From positions 1 to 22,632 of the forward strand of contig MSJI02000618.1 in the NCBI GenBank assembly GCA_001931905.2: DNA of 22,632 nt, read 5' to 3'. This stretch comes from Cladosporium sp. IMV 00045. Lineage: Eukaryota > Ascomycota > Dothideomycetes > Cladosporiales > Cladosporiaceae. Positions 8,641 through 16,656 of this stretch are shown piece after piece (within the stretch, counting starts at the first letter, position 1; the number at the start of each line of letters is the position of its first letter). The notes beneath the pieces are model-generated. The model made no database searches, was not told the origin of the DNA, and saw only the letters and a program-made list of their open reading frames with translations. The translations under genes and the position numbers were made by a program.

Positions 8641-8897
8641 CAAATCAGAGGCAAAGCCGGCGAGAAGAGCATTGGAGTGAAGACAACAAGCTCCTCGCTC
8701 GCCAAGCATTGAAAGATCACGATATATCTAGGTAAGAAGAAATCAGTGGTATATCTGAAACCCCCTCGTTGCTGTGCAGAACGATGAAACCAGAGACAGA
8801 GACAGAGAAATGTCTCATCATGTTGCTTGACAACGATCTTGTTGCTTCGCTGTGAGACAAGACCGACGGTTGATGTTTGCGAAGAAGAAGAAAGCAC

Positions 8898-8903
8898 AAT
8901 AAA
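8898..8903 (+). terminator. Candidate polyadenylation signal for TVP38
   Basis: AATAAA 539 bp after the TVP38 stop codon. It would imply a long 3' UTR that includes the CAG repeat. Weak evidence. Confidence 0.25.
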
Positions 8904-9640
8904 GACCCCAAGACGACGGATCTTGAAGATCGGAAAGAACAGAGACATGTACAGACATACTTATTACCCCCTGTGAATTCGTGGCGGTGTACTACTGCAG
9001 CCATGTAAACCCGCTGTCCACAAGCTGACGAACGAAATCCTGCGTTGTGGCACAGAACATCGATCCACGCAGAATGAAATTCCCCGATCGGCGTACATAC
9101 TTTGACAGCCTCACGCATCGTGCTGCAGTACAGTGATGCAGCAGCAGTCAAAGTACCTAGATGATAACAAAAAAAAAGACACGCGGCCCCGCGCACTACT
9201 ACATCGCTCTCGTGACTCAAAGTCGACAGACGGTGGCTCGTTGGCGAGATGCGAACAGCCCTCTTGGTCTCCATAAAGTGTAAAATGGGGTGCATTAGCC
9301 AAGCTTGCAAGTAGATACGGAGGTATGGGGAGGGGCGGCGTTGTGGATGCGTGATGCTTGGAGAGGCTGGAGGGCAAGGGCGGAGGTGCGGAGAAAACAA
9401 GAGAGAGAAAGCCGGCACGCCAGGCTGTCGTGGCCTATGAGATAAGGTTTCTGTGAGAAAGTCTTTCCACCTTGTGGGCCAAGATGGATGAGGCGGGCCC
9501 CCGCTATCGGATGTGTGGTGTCGTTTCTGAGGTTGGTTTGGTTTGGTTTGGTGGGTGTGGGTGGTACAGGGTGTGGGAAAGTCAGTGCATTTTGACTTGG
9601 GCTCGGAGTGGAGGTGATAGTAAGGGAAGTGAGGAGTATT

Positions 9641-9685
9641 GTGTTGTGTTGTGTTGTGTTGTGTGGTGTTGTGTGGTGTGGTGTT
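9641..9685 (+). repeat. GTGTT pentanucleotide array, degenerate at the right end
   Basis: Four perfect GTGTT copies (9641-9660) followed by GTGTG/GTGTT variants. A related GGTTT array sits about 100 bp upstream (9531-9552). Both make the + strand G/T-rich over about 170 bp and give the minus-strand frame its HNTTQ repeats. Confidence 0.85.
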
Positions 9686-10066
9686 TCTTTCATGTTTGAG
9701 ATGGGGAGTGAGAGATGTTGGTGAGGTTGGAAACATGGGATGTTTCTCATGTGATTGATGGTACCTAGTATGAGTGACACAAAGTGAAGATACTTCACTT
9801 CACATCCAAATTGATCGCCAGCTCTTGCCAACCAACTCGTTCGATCCAAGTGTGGAGAGCATAGGATAGAGAGTTTCCCTTGGCGTCACCAGCGCATGCA
9901 CGTCGTCGTCTTGGTCTCACGGATCTCTCTCTCATCTCACCCGCTAAGCGCAAGCACGCACCAGTCGACCGCATCAGCCTCCGCTCGACTGGCCTTGGTG
10001 TTGGACAGGTTAGACTACCACACTCCCCCTCTGCTGTCTCTCTCCATCATCGGCCACCTTCGCCCG

Positions 10067-10090
10067 CTGCTGCTGCTGCTGCTGCTGCTG
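10067..10090 (+). repeat. (CTG)8 trinucleotide repeat
   Basis: Eight perfect CTG units in the C/T-rich region upstream of the RING gene, about 610 bp before its start codon. Outside any supported coding sequence. Confidence 0.9.
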
Positions 10091-10410
10091 CCACCGCTGA
10101 GACTCTTGTGGCCCGTCTCTGCCGTCGCATAACGCCGACCTTTCCACGGCAATAACATCCTAGCCCTGTCACCCAACCAGTCACCTCCGAGGCACTCCCT
10201 TCACTCCTCAAGTCAGAGTCTTCTTTCCTGGACAATTCTCCGTCGCCTCACTACCTTACCCACTGCCGAACCACATCCGCAAAGCGAGATTGCGACAAGC
10301 CCAAGTCTACCACCTACCGCCCGCCTTGCCACCCGCATAGCCGTCATCGACTTGTCGCGAACCCGCCTGCCATCTTCACCATCATTCAATATCCTCACCC
10401 ACAAAATCGC

Positions 10411-10563
10411 ATGCAATCATAGCGCATCTCGTAGCCTGTCGCCGCCACTGCTCTACTCGCTGACCCTGGCTTACAACACTGCCATACTGGACTCTACACC
10501 GGCTCGTCGCGCATCCGTTTCTCTCGTTGGTGTACTTCCATGTCAGCACTACACTGCGTCTAA
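10411..10563 (+). promoter_or_regulatory. Putative RING-gene leader with two minimal uORFs
   Basis: Within the C/T-rich leader, ATG at 10411 opens a 3-codon uORF ending TAG at 10420-10422, and ATG at 10540 opens a 7-codon uORF (MSALHCV) ending TAA at 10561-10563. No further ATG occurs before the main start at 10704, which has an A-rich context (CCAAC-ATG). Whether these are transcribed is not known. Confidence 0.4.
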
Positions 10564-10703
10564 GCCACGCCTCTCTCAACTCCAATACACTGCGCCTGCT
10601 CACTATCACCGACCACATCTCTCACCACTTCATTCAATCTGGCGCTCTTCGTTGAGATTCTCCCGACACTCGGTAGAGGCGCATCCACATTGAGCCTTCC
10701 AAC

Positions 10704-12087
10704 ATGTCCGACCCAACCTCGACTTCGTCGGCCCCCGAGCCCACAAACACCAGCGACGGCGGCAAGTCAGGCCCGACCAGTTCGCCTCTCCTTTTCTTCG
10801 TCGCTCTGGGATTTGGTGTAGTTTTTACGAACTTATGGTAGGACTGCGACATTCACCGGCTTTCACTGCACTTCCCACTGACATATCCCTCCCAGGATCA
10901 TTGTAGGCGTCAAGTACTGTTTCAGATACAACCAACGCAACCGCGCAATGCGCGCAGTCAACGAGAATGGCGAACCTATCGACTTGGCGGCAATGCCGCG
11001 ACCACACAGGAGGAGAAGGGAGAAGAAACTCATGTCCATGGAGGAAGTGAACGAGCGATTTCCGCTGGCAAAGTACAAGACTTGGAGGTCTACGCGCGAA
11101 GCTGAGGGTTTGCCGGCCGAGGGCGGCGTGACTGCGCCTCCTAGCCGTGCTGGAAGTGTAAAGGACTTTGATGCTGGTGGCGTTGGACATCACGCTGGAG
11201 AGCACTATGCGCCGACCACACTCGATACTGCCAGAAATGATCATGCGCAGGCTGAGTCTGGCAGCGACCCGCCACATGCTGTTGCCACGACCTCTCGCGC
11301 GAACGAAGAGAAACACGGAGAAGAAGCGACTACTATCGAAAGGACCGACACCGCCGCCACTGCCACCGAAAAAGACCGCCGAAACTCTCTCGCAGAGGAA
11401 GACGACGACGACCCTATCAGGACCGCCGCACCTCCAGAAATGCTCGGAGCACCCGGCGATAGCTGCGCCATCTGCCTCGACACCCTCGAAGACGACGACG
11501 ACGTCCGCGGCCTGACATGCGGCCACGCCTTCCACGGAGCATGCGTCGACCCCTGGCTCACCAGCCGCCGCGCCTGCTGCCCCCTCTGCAAAGCCGACTA
11601 CTACGTCCCCAAGCCCCGACCAGAAGGGGAAGAACAGAACTCTTCTGGCCGTCGCAACGGCGGTCGCGGCGCTGGGAGCAACATGCCCCAAAACCCGCCA
11701 CCCGCATGGATATCCTCCCGCGGCATGCCTTTCCGCTCGCGCTTTCTCGGCCCTCGAGGCTTTTTCCTCGGCACCAGCCAAACCCAGGACCCCAACGCGC
11801 AACAGCAATACCACCCTTCCCCCTCTCAGGCCGAGCGCATGCGACGGAACCAGGACGCGGCGGATTTCGCTCTCAGCGCGAGGAACCAGTCCGCTTCGTC
11901 CGATGCTGCAAATGGCAATGGCAATTCCGCCGCCGGCTGGCGCAGTCGACTGCCCGCGCTACGCATGCCTGCGCTGGGGAGACGAGGCAACCAGTCGCAG
12001 CAGAGTGAAGGCCAGCACGGCGCGCCGGAAGTCGTCGGCACCAGTCCTGGGGATCTCGAAGCGGGGCGTGCTGGGACGCAGCGATGA
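10704..12087 (+). CDS. Single-pass membrane RING-H2 protein, probable E3 ubiquitin ligase
   Basis: Exons 10704-10837 and 10896-12087; 441 residues. One transmembrane segment near the N-terminus (about residues 29-54) is split by the intron: LLFFVALGFGVVFTNL-W-IIVGVKY. It is followed by a basic stretch (RPHRRRREKKL). A Ser/Thr/Asp/Glu-rich linker leads to a RING-H2 domain: C235-x2-C238, C253-G-H255, H258, C261, C273-x2-C276 (CAICLDTLEDDDD ... GHAFHGACVDPWL ... CCPLC). All eight zinc ligands are present, and the proline and tryptophan of DPWL needed for E2 docking are kept. The C-terminal ~160 residues are Gly/Asn/Gln/Pro-rich and low in complexity. The topology is like Goliath/ATL-type membrane E3s, but without a PA domain or an obvious signal peptide. 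Substrate and compartment cannot be told from sequence. Confidence 0.88.
10838..10895 (+). other. RING-gene intron (58 nt)
   Basis: Donor GTAGGA, branch ACTGAC, acceptor CCCAG. Joining TG and G gives Trp45 and keeps the transmembrane segment continuous. Without splicing, the frame is lost before the RING domain. Confidence 0.88.
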
Positions 12088-12438
12088 GGGAGGGATCAGT
12101 TAGGATTACGAAATGTTACATCTTCATGCCTCGACGGGACGAGGCTCGGATTCCCGACTTCATCACGTGTATGTTCTTCGGGCCAGATATGAGACGCCCA
12201 AAAGAAGGGACGGCATTGTCACCACCACTGCACAAACTCATCAAGCAGAGATATCTTGATGAGATTTTCACGACTTTTGACGGATTTTTTATATTACTAC
12301 TACGATTAGCGCAAATTTCACATCTTCCAGACGTCTTACCTCACATGTTCCCTTCCCACCTTTTGCCGTCAGCTGCCCTCTCTGCTTGATGCGCTATGAG
12401 GCGCACGTCAGGCCCAGGGCTGTTCGCAAGATTACTTG

Positions 12439-12464
12439 TTTTTTTTTTTTTTTTTTTTTTTTTT
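12439..12464 (-). repeat. Poly(T) homopolymer, 26 nt (poly(A) on minus strand)
   Basis: Uninterrupted T run on the + strand. On the minus strand it is poly(A), lying 680 bp past the stop of the SLC35F-like gene, in that gene's sense orientation. Confidence 0.9.
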
Positions 12465-12936
12465 CTCCTTCTTCGTCTTCGTTTTCTGGATATGACGTTC
12501 TTCTCTCTCCTCTCATCCCTCTTCTCACTCAATGGATATGCCAGGGGGGAGGGGGGGCTGGCTTTTGAGGCTCAGGCAGGCAATGTGTATGGCGCCTTAT
12601 GTTTCTTCTTCCTGCTTTTTCCTTTTACCCCACGCGTCTGTTTCTCGAGGGCGTCCTTTTTTTCTTGTCAGGATCGTCTTGTCTTGCCGCGAATCTTCGT
12701 CTTGGTTTCAATTCCGAAGGGATGTATCTAGTCTCAAGGCGTTTGGGGATTGTTTAGTCGGGGTATACATATAGGTCTCTTCTAGGTCGGGCATTTTTCA
12801 ACCCTCTATGTTAAGTCACTTCCTAGACCCTCTGTATGGCCATTTTCTTCTGGTCGTTCTTTTGCTCGTGTTTGTGGGATGTGATCTCCAGTGAAACGAT
12901 TAGAAATAAAGCCTGAGAGAGGATGAACCATCGGGC

Positions 12937-12957
12937 AGGTAGGTATAGGTAGGTGGG
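12937..12957 (+). repeat. AGGTAGGT double repeat
   Basis: AGGTAGGT, then AT, then AGGTAGGT, then GGG. The same core recurs elsewhere outside genes: TACCTACCT at 14892-14900 and TAGGTAGG at 14997-15004. Confidence 0.7.
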
Positions 12958-13144
12958 AAGGTGGTCGTGCGTGGTGGAAGCGAGTGCGTAGTAGTAGGTT
13001 CTGCAGGAGAGAAAGCCAGCTCTCGTGCGTTGTTTTCCCATCAGATGCCTACCCTACTTTGATGTGATGATGGGGACATATGCATAACTTCGTAACCAAG
13101 AAACAGAAAACAAAAACGATCAAACCCCTCAAAACCCCCCTCTT

Positions 13145-14602
13145 CTACACACGCCCACCCTCTTCATCCCCAACAGCACCCTCCCCCTCAAGATCCTCCT
13201 CCTTCTTCTCCTCCTCATTGACAAACACAAAACTCCCCACCACCACCACCGCGCCCACCCAATAAAGCACACTGGCCCTCTGCCCATTCAGCACCACCTG
13301 CCCCACCAAACTCAGCGGAATCGTCATACTCAGCCCGACCGTCACGACGATCGGACTCGTCAGCAGCACCGCGTACGCCCACGCAATATCACTGACCAGA
13401 CTACTCAGCGAATTCGCGATGATAATCCCCGTAACACGACCAGCGGGCGGGAGGGAGAAGGGTTCGATGTTGGTGTAGTGCAGAATGAAGAAGCCGGGCC
13501 AGAGCAGGAGGACGTTCAGAAGGCCTACCAGACCGAAGAACAAGGGCATGTTCACGCGCGCTTCGGAGCCGATGCGCGCTTTCATGAAGACCGCGTAGAT
13601 GCCGTACATGACGGCGCTGGCGAAGGCGAGGCCGTCGCCCACTGCGATTTCCCAGGTGGTTTTTTCCGGAAAGTCGCCCCGGTGCGAGGCGTCGTTGTCC
13701 CGGCCCGACAGGTCGATGAGGCTTATCAGTGCGATTCCCGCCAGGGAGGCGAGGACGGCGAGCAACTTGCGGAGGGTGAAGCGCTCGACGCGCAGGAGGG
13801 AGCCGAAGAGGAGGGTGAAGACGCTGGAGGTGCTGGTGAGGATTGTGGACGAGGCGACGGTCGTGTATTCCAGGCAGGCGGCGACGAAGTAGTTGGCGAG
13901 GAACCAGAGGAGGCAGAATTCGAGGCTCAAACGCAGGGTTTCGGGGAGGGAGAGTTGGGTGTTGGAACCTGCTGCTGTTGTTGTTGCTGTGCTGGCGCTT
14001 TTGATGGGGAAGATTTCGTCTGCTGAGTTGGACGAGTCTCCCAGGAGGAGTTGGCGGGAATCGCTCATGCCGTTGTCATCGTCGTCTTCGTACTGCGAGC
14101 CTCCGCGCGGACCTTTGCCGTGCGGCGAGGAGGCTTCGAGGAGAGGCCTGACGGGCGAGTATCTATGTCTCAAGCACTTCTTGTGGAACTGCGCGCGCCA
14201 TCTCGCAAACTCCTCGGGTTCGTTTTGGATTTTCCTTATGAGGATTGGAATCAGTGGGACGATGAAGAAGGCCGTGTTGAGGTAGGTGACGAAGTAGGGT
14301 TTGCTGTAAGTATTGTCTGCGAAGATTGTCTGTCCGCGGATTGTCAGTCTCTCTCCTTCTCTTGATATCCCAGGTTCAAAGAGCATGTGCCTTACACTCG
14401 CCAGGAAGTTGGACACTGTCCACAGAAACACCGTCAAGAACAAAAGCAGCAATCCGACGATGCGCCTCCACTTCGCCCACGTTGCATATTTTCCCTTCCA
14501 ACCTAGGAACCCTTGCTCTTCAACCGAATCATCGTCCGCGAGTAAAGGCGACTCGAAGACATGTGCGTTGTTCGCAGAGATCGGCGGCTCCAGGCTCGCC
14601 AT
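13145..14602 (-). CDS. SLC35F/THI74-like drug/metabolite transporter (DMT superfamily)
   Basis: Exons on the minus strand 14602-14396 and 14329-13145 give 463 residues. The N-terminus is polar with a short acidic patch (LLADDDSVEEQG). About ten hydrophobic segments follow: IVGLLLLFLTVFLWTVSNFL; then TIFADNTYSKPYFVTYLNTA, which is strongly conserved in fungal SLC35F5-like proteins; VPLIPILI; a long Ser/Asp-rich cytosolic loop (about 120-185); then the second half from LEFCLLWFLANYFVAACLEY, with TTVASSTILTSTSSVFTLLFG and VERFTLRKLLAVLASLAGIA, the EamA-type repeat. The tail is acidic (VNEEEKKEEDLEGEG). The closest yeast relatives I can name are Thi74 and Yml018c (vacuolar membrane). The substrate is unknown; thiamine is only one suggestion made for this family. 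Reading through without splicing would also give an open 485-residue product. Confidence 0.88.
   Translation of the reverse strand: MASLEPPISANNAHVFESPLLADDDSVEEQGFLGWKGKYATWAKWRRIVGLLLLFLTVFLWTVSNFLASVRHMLFEPGISREGERLTIRGQTIFADNTYSKPYFVTYLNTAFFIVPLIPILIRKIQNEPEEFARWRAQFHKKCLRHRYSPVRPLLEASSPHGKGPRGGSQYEDDDDNGMSDSRQLLLGDSSNSADEIFPIKSASTATTTAAGSNTQLSLPETLRLSLEFCLLWFLANYFVAACLEYTTVASSTILTSTSSVFTLLFGSLLRVERFTLRKLLAVLASLAGIALISLIDLSGRDNDASHRGDFPEKTTWEIAVGDGLAFASAVMYGIYAVFMKARIGSEARVNMPLFFGLVGLLNVLLLWPGFFILHYTNIEPFSLPPAGRVTGIIIANSLSSLVSDIAWAYAVLLTSPIVVTVGLSMTIPLSLVGQVVLNGQRASVLYWVGAVVVVGSFVFVNEEEKKEEDLEGEGAVGDEEGGRV
14330..14395 (-). other. In-frame 66-nt intron of the transporter
   Basis: Donor GTAAGG after FLAS, branch ACTGAC, acceptor GGACAG before TIFADN. 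The length is a multiple of three and no stop occurs, so an ORF scan reads straight through and inserts 22 residues (starting VRHMLFEPG) between the first transmembrane helix and a highly conserved block. Splicing restores FLAS-TIFADNTYSKP, the arrangement I recall in fungal homologues. Confidence 0.82.
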
Positions 14603-15227
14603 TTAGATCTTGGAAAGTGTAGGTGATTACGACCCCGTGCAAGGGAAGGGATTAATTTCGATTTCAAGGAGGGATGTCCGTGGTAATGAAGTCCTTATCG
14701 CGATACCGTCGTCGTCGTGCCTGCCTGGTATGCATGGGGCAGCCGTTTTCTGGGAGGGGTAAACACGGTAGTCAGGTAGTGGTGTTTCAAACAGGTCCAG
14801 ATGTCTTGGAAAGATGAATGACGCGGCGCATGTGAGATAGGCACGCGACTTTGGGCTGCCAACAAATGGCCGGCTTTCGTTCGTCTACATGTACCTACCT
14901 TATCTAATCGGCGCGGCCTGGAAGCCTCTCTGCAGGCCACGTGACCATGTCTGTGCTGTGTAAGAAGAGCATGCTGTCTCGAGAAAGTCACAAAAATAGG
15001 TAGGATATGTACAGTGGTAATCTACAATCTGACTACCTCGAAACGAGAGATGAGGCCCCTGTCTGCATCAGGGATATAGGATCACCCTCTATTGCGAAGG
15101 AAAACGAGCTTATCAAAACGCCATATCATGCTTAGAAGTAAAAAAAGAAGCAGAAAAAGGTGGGCGCCAAAAGAAGGAAAGTAGAATATGAGATAAAAAC
15201 TTAGGAATGCGTCTCTAGCCGTGTACT
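14603..15227. other. Intergenic region: transporter promoter and YPT7 3' flank
   Basis: Upstream of the transporter are CACGTG at 14938-14943 (within GGCCACGTGACC), a GATA-type TTATCT at 14900-14905, and TACCTACCT / TAGGTAGG copies at 14892 and 14997. The right part (about 15050-15227) is A-rich YPT7 3' sequence. No gene seen. Confidence 0.55.
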
Positions 15228-16066
15228 CTAGCAAGAGCAGCCCTCGTTGCTCTCGTTCATGTTGATGGGTATCGTCTCTGGGAAGTCCGGGTTGAAGTCT
15301 TGCGACTCCTCCTGCGCGAGGGCGTTTCGTGCGATGACTTTGTAGCTCGTTAGCTTTCCGCAGACAATAACACGCCACACTACTGGCCATCCTGCTGCCA
15401 ACAAAGTGCGACATACCTTCAAAAGCCTGCTCAACATTCACCGCCTCCTTGGCGCTCGTCTCGAAATAAGGAATCCCGCCCTTGGCCTGGCAGAACGCCT
15501 GCGCCCTCTTGGAGCTGATCATCCTCTTGCTGTCCTCGACGTCGACCTTGTTGCCAAGCACGACGAAGGGGAAGCTCTCCGGGTCCATGGGGCTGGCCTG
15601 GATCAGGAACTCGTCCCGCCACGAGTCCAGCGTGTCGAAGGATTTGCTATTGTTCACGTCGTACACCAGCACGCAGCAGTCGGCGCCGCGGTAGAAGGCC
15701 ACGCCCAGCGACTGGAAGCGTTCCTGGCCTGCTGTGTCCCACAGCTGCATTGTTACCAGACGGTCGTCTACGAGCACTTCCTTTGTGAGGAAGTCGGCGC
15801 CGATGGTCGCTTTGTAGCTCGCGCTGAATTTCTTGTTGACCTGTGGTTTTCACCGCTGCATCAGTATGTGTTTCGGACTGCGTGATTGAGCGCCTGCGTG
15901 CGCGCGCGCGATGTGAACGTACATATTGGTTCATCAAGCTGGTCTTGCCGACACCGCTATCGCCGAGGATGATGACCTGTTATCCGTATCAGCGACTTTG
16001 CGCTTTCACATTCTCATATTCTTGCGGCTTCCTGACCTTCAACAAGATCTTCTTGCGGGATGCCAT
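15228..16066 (-). CDS. YPT7: Ypt7/Rab7 small GTPase
   Basis: Exons on the minus strand: 16066-16037, 15976-15923, 15840-15417, 15337-15228; 618 nt, 205 residues, the normal Rab7 length. All nucleotide-binding motifs are present: P-loop GDSGVGKT (15-22), switch [10 protein letters not shown] with Thr40, switch II WDTAGQE (62-68), NKVD (125-128) and ETSAK (155-159). The C-terminus ends in Cys-Ser-Cys for double geranylgeranylation. Introns are 60, 82 and 79 nt, with donors GTCAGG, GTACGT and GTATGT. Two fall between codons, after LLLK and after MNQY, and one is phase 1 inside Val of AFEVIARNAL. Family role: marks late endosomes and vacuoles, binds HOPS (Vps39/Vps41) and drives homotypic vacuole fusion and autophagosome fusion. 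VPS33, another HOPS subunit, lies about 11 kb away. Confidence 0.97.
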
Positions 16067-16656
16067 GTTTGTGTTGTTGATCTGTGTAGAAGCGGTTGGT
16101 GTTGCCGAGGCCAGAGATCTGGCGATGCGCCGAAGGCAGAGAGTGGGATTGGCGGCGGTGATAGGATAAGCCTAGGCACGTGTGTGTTGTTTGTGGGATC
16201 GTTTGTGTGAGTTGGTAATGGAACGTTTGTTGTGTGGTGGATTGGACTGTCGCAACTCTATGCCCTGCCATCAAGTCTCCAGCCTCGCATCACAAGCGCG
16301 CCGGGCGGGCCACAGCTGCCTGGCTTGACTCATGACGTTTGCCGAAAGCTAAGGTACACTTGCAGGCAGGTAACTTGCAGGCGACTTTACTTGCATGTAA
16401 TTTGCCCATGGAGCATTTTGAACACATGATCATGGGGAAATGATGACGCATATACATAGACTTTGACGGTGGATTTGAATATTTTCTCATTGTAGTAAAA
16501 GCTAAGGCATCTCCAATGCTACTCATACACTCGCTTCTAATCACTCCTCATACCAAGCCACACCGAGAGTGCCGTACTGTTATCACATTACTACCCCATG
16601 CTTTACCGATACACCCACCACATTTCCAAGTCTCCAAAAAGTCCTCCGATCTGTCA
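16067..16656. other. Intergenic region: YPT7 promoter and SNT2 3' flank
   Basis: Candidate YPT7 elements, read for the minus strand: CACGTG at 16177-16182 (111 bp upstream of the ATG), CCAAT (ATTGG on + at 16241-16245, 175 bp upstream), and a perfect TGACTCA at 16326-16332. Three ACTTGCA copies start at 16358, 16373 and 16389, at 15-16 nt spacing. No gene or tRNA seen. Which elements work is unknown. Confidence 0.5.
16358..16395 (+). repeat. Three ACTTGCA direct repeats at 15-16 nt spacing
   Basis: ACTTGCAGGC at 16358-16367 and 16373-16382, and ACTTGCA at 16389-16395. The spacing is about one and a half helical turns. It lies between SNT2 and YPT7, about 290-330 bp upstream of the YPT7 start. 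Confidence 0.65.

Larger units (their letters stand above)
8360..10703. other. Gene-poor 2.3 kb stretch with simple repeats and long RING-gene leader
   Basis: The longest gap in the window. It contains TVP38 3' sequence, a CAG/CAA repeat (8613-8640), GGTTT repeats (9531-9552), a GTGTT array (9641-9685), a small dyad (9782-9800), a (CTG)8 tract (10067-10090), and from about 9880 to 10703 a C/T-rich stretch typical of a fungal promoter plus 5' leader. A minus-strand frame is open from 9736 to 8717, but its translation is low-complexity. I could not support any gene here. Confidence 0.6.
12088..13144. other. Convergent intergenic region between RING gene and transporter
   Basis: Holds the 3' flanks of both genes. 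It contains a 26-nt poly(T) run (12439-12464), T-rich and CTTCTT-rich sequence, and an AGGTAGGT double repeat (12937-12957). ORFs here are T-run or CT-rich artefacts (poly-Phe/Ser). No gene or tRNA seen. Confidence 0.65.

Noticed and set aside
9880..10155. Frame with a poly-Ala run over the (CTG)8 tract
   Set aside because: The poly-Ala comes from the microsatellite, the frame begins without an ATG and no conserved segment is visible.
10352..10693. 113-codon frame ending 11 nt before the RING start
   Set aside because: It has no ATG start and a Ser/His/Pro-rich translation; it reads as an open frame in a C/T-rich leader.
10825..11814. 329-codon minus-strand frame across the RING gene
   Set aside because: Antisense to the RING-H2 coding exon, whose eight zinc ligands fix the real strand.
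12396..12731. 111-codon frame with poly-Phe
   Set aside because: Produced by the T26 run and CT-rich flanks in the convergent gap.
13478..14026. 182-codon plus-strand frame over the transporter
   Set aside because: Antisense shadow of a conserved DMT-family gene; its translation is Glu/Gly/Val-rich with a poly-Cys run from a repeat.
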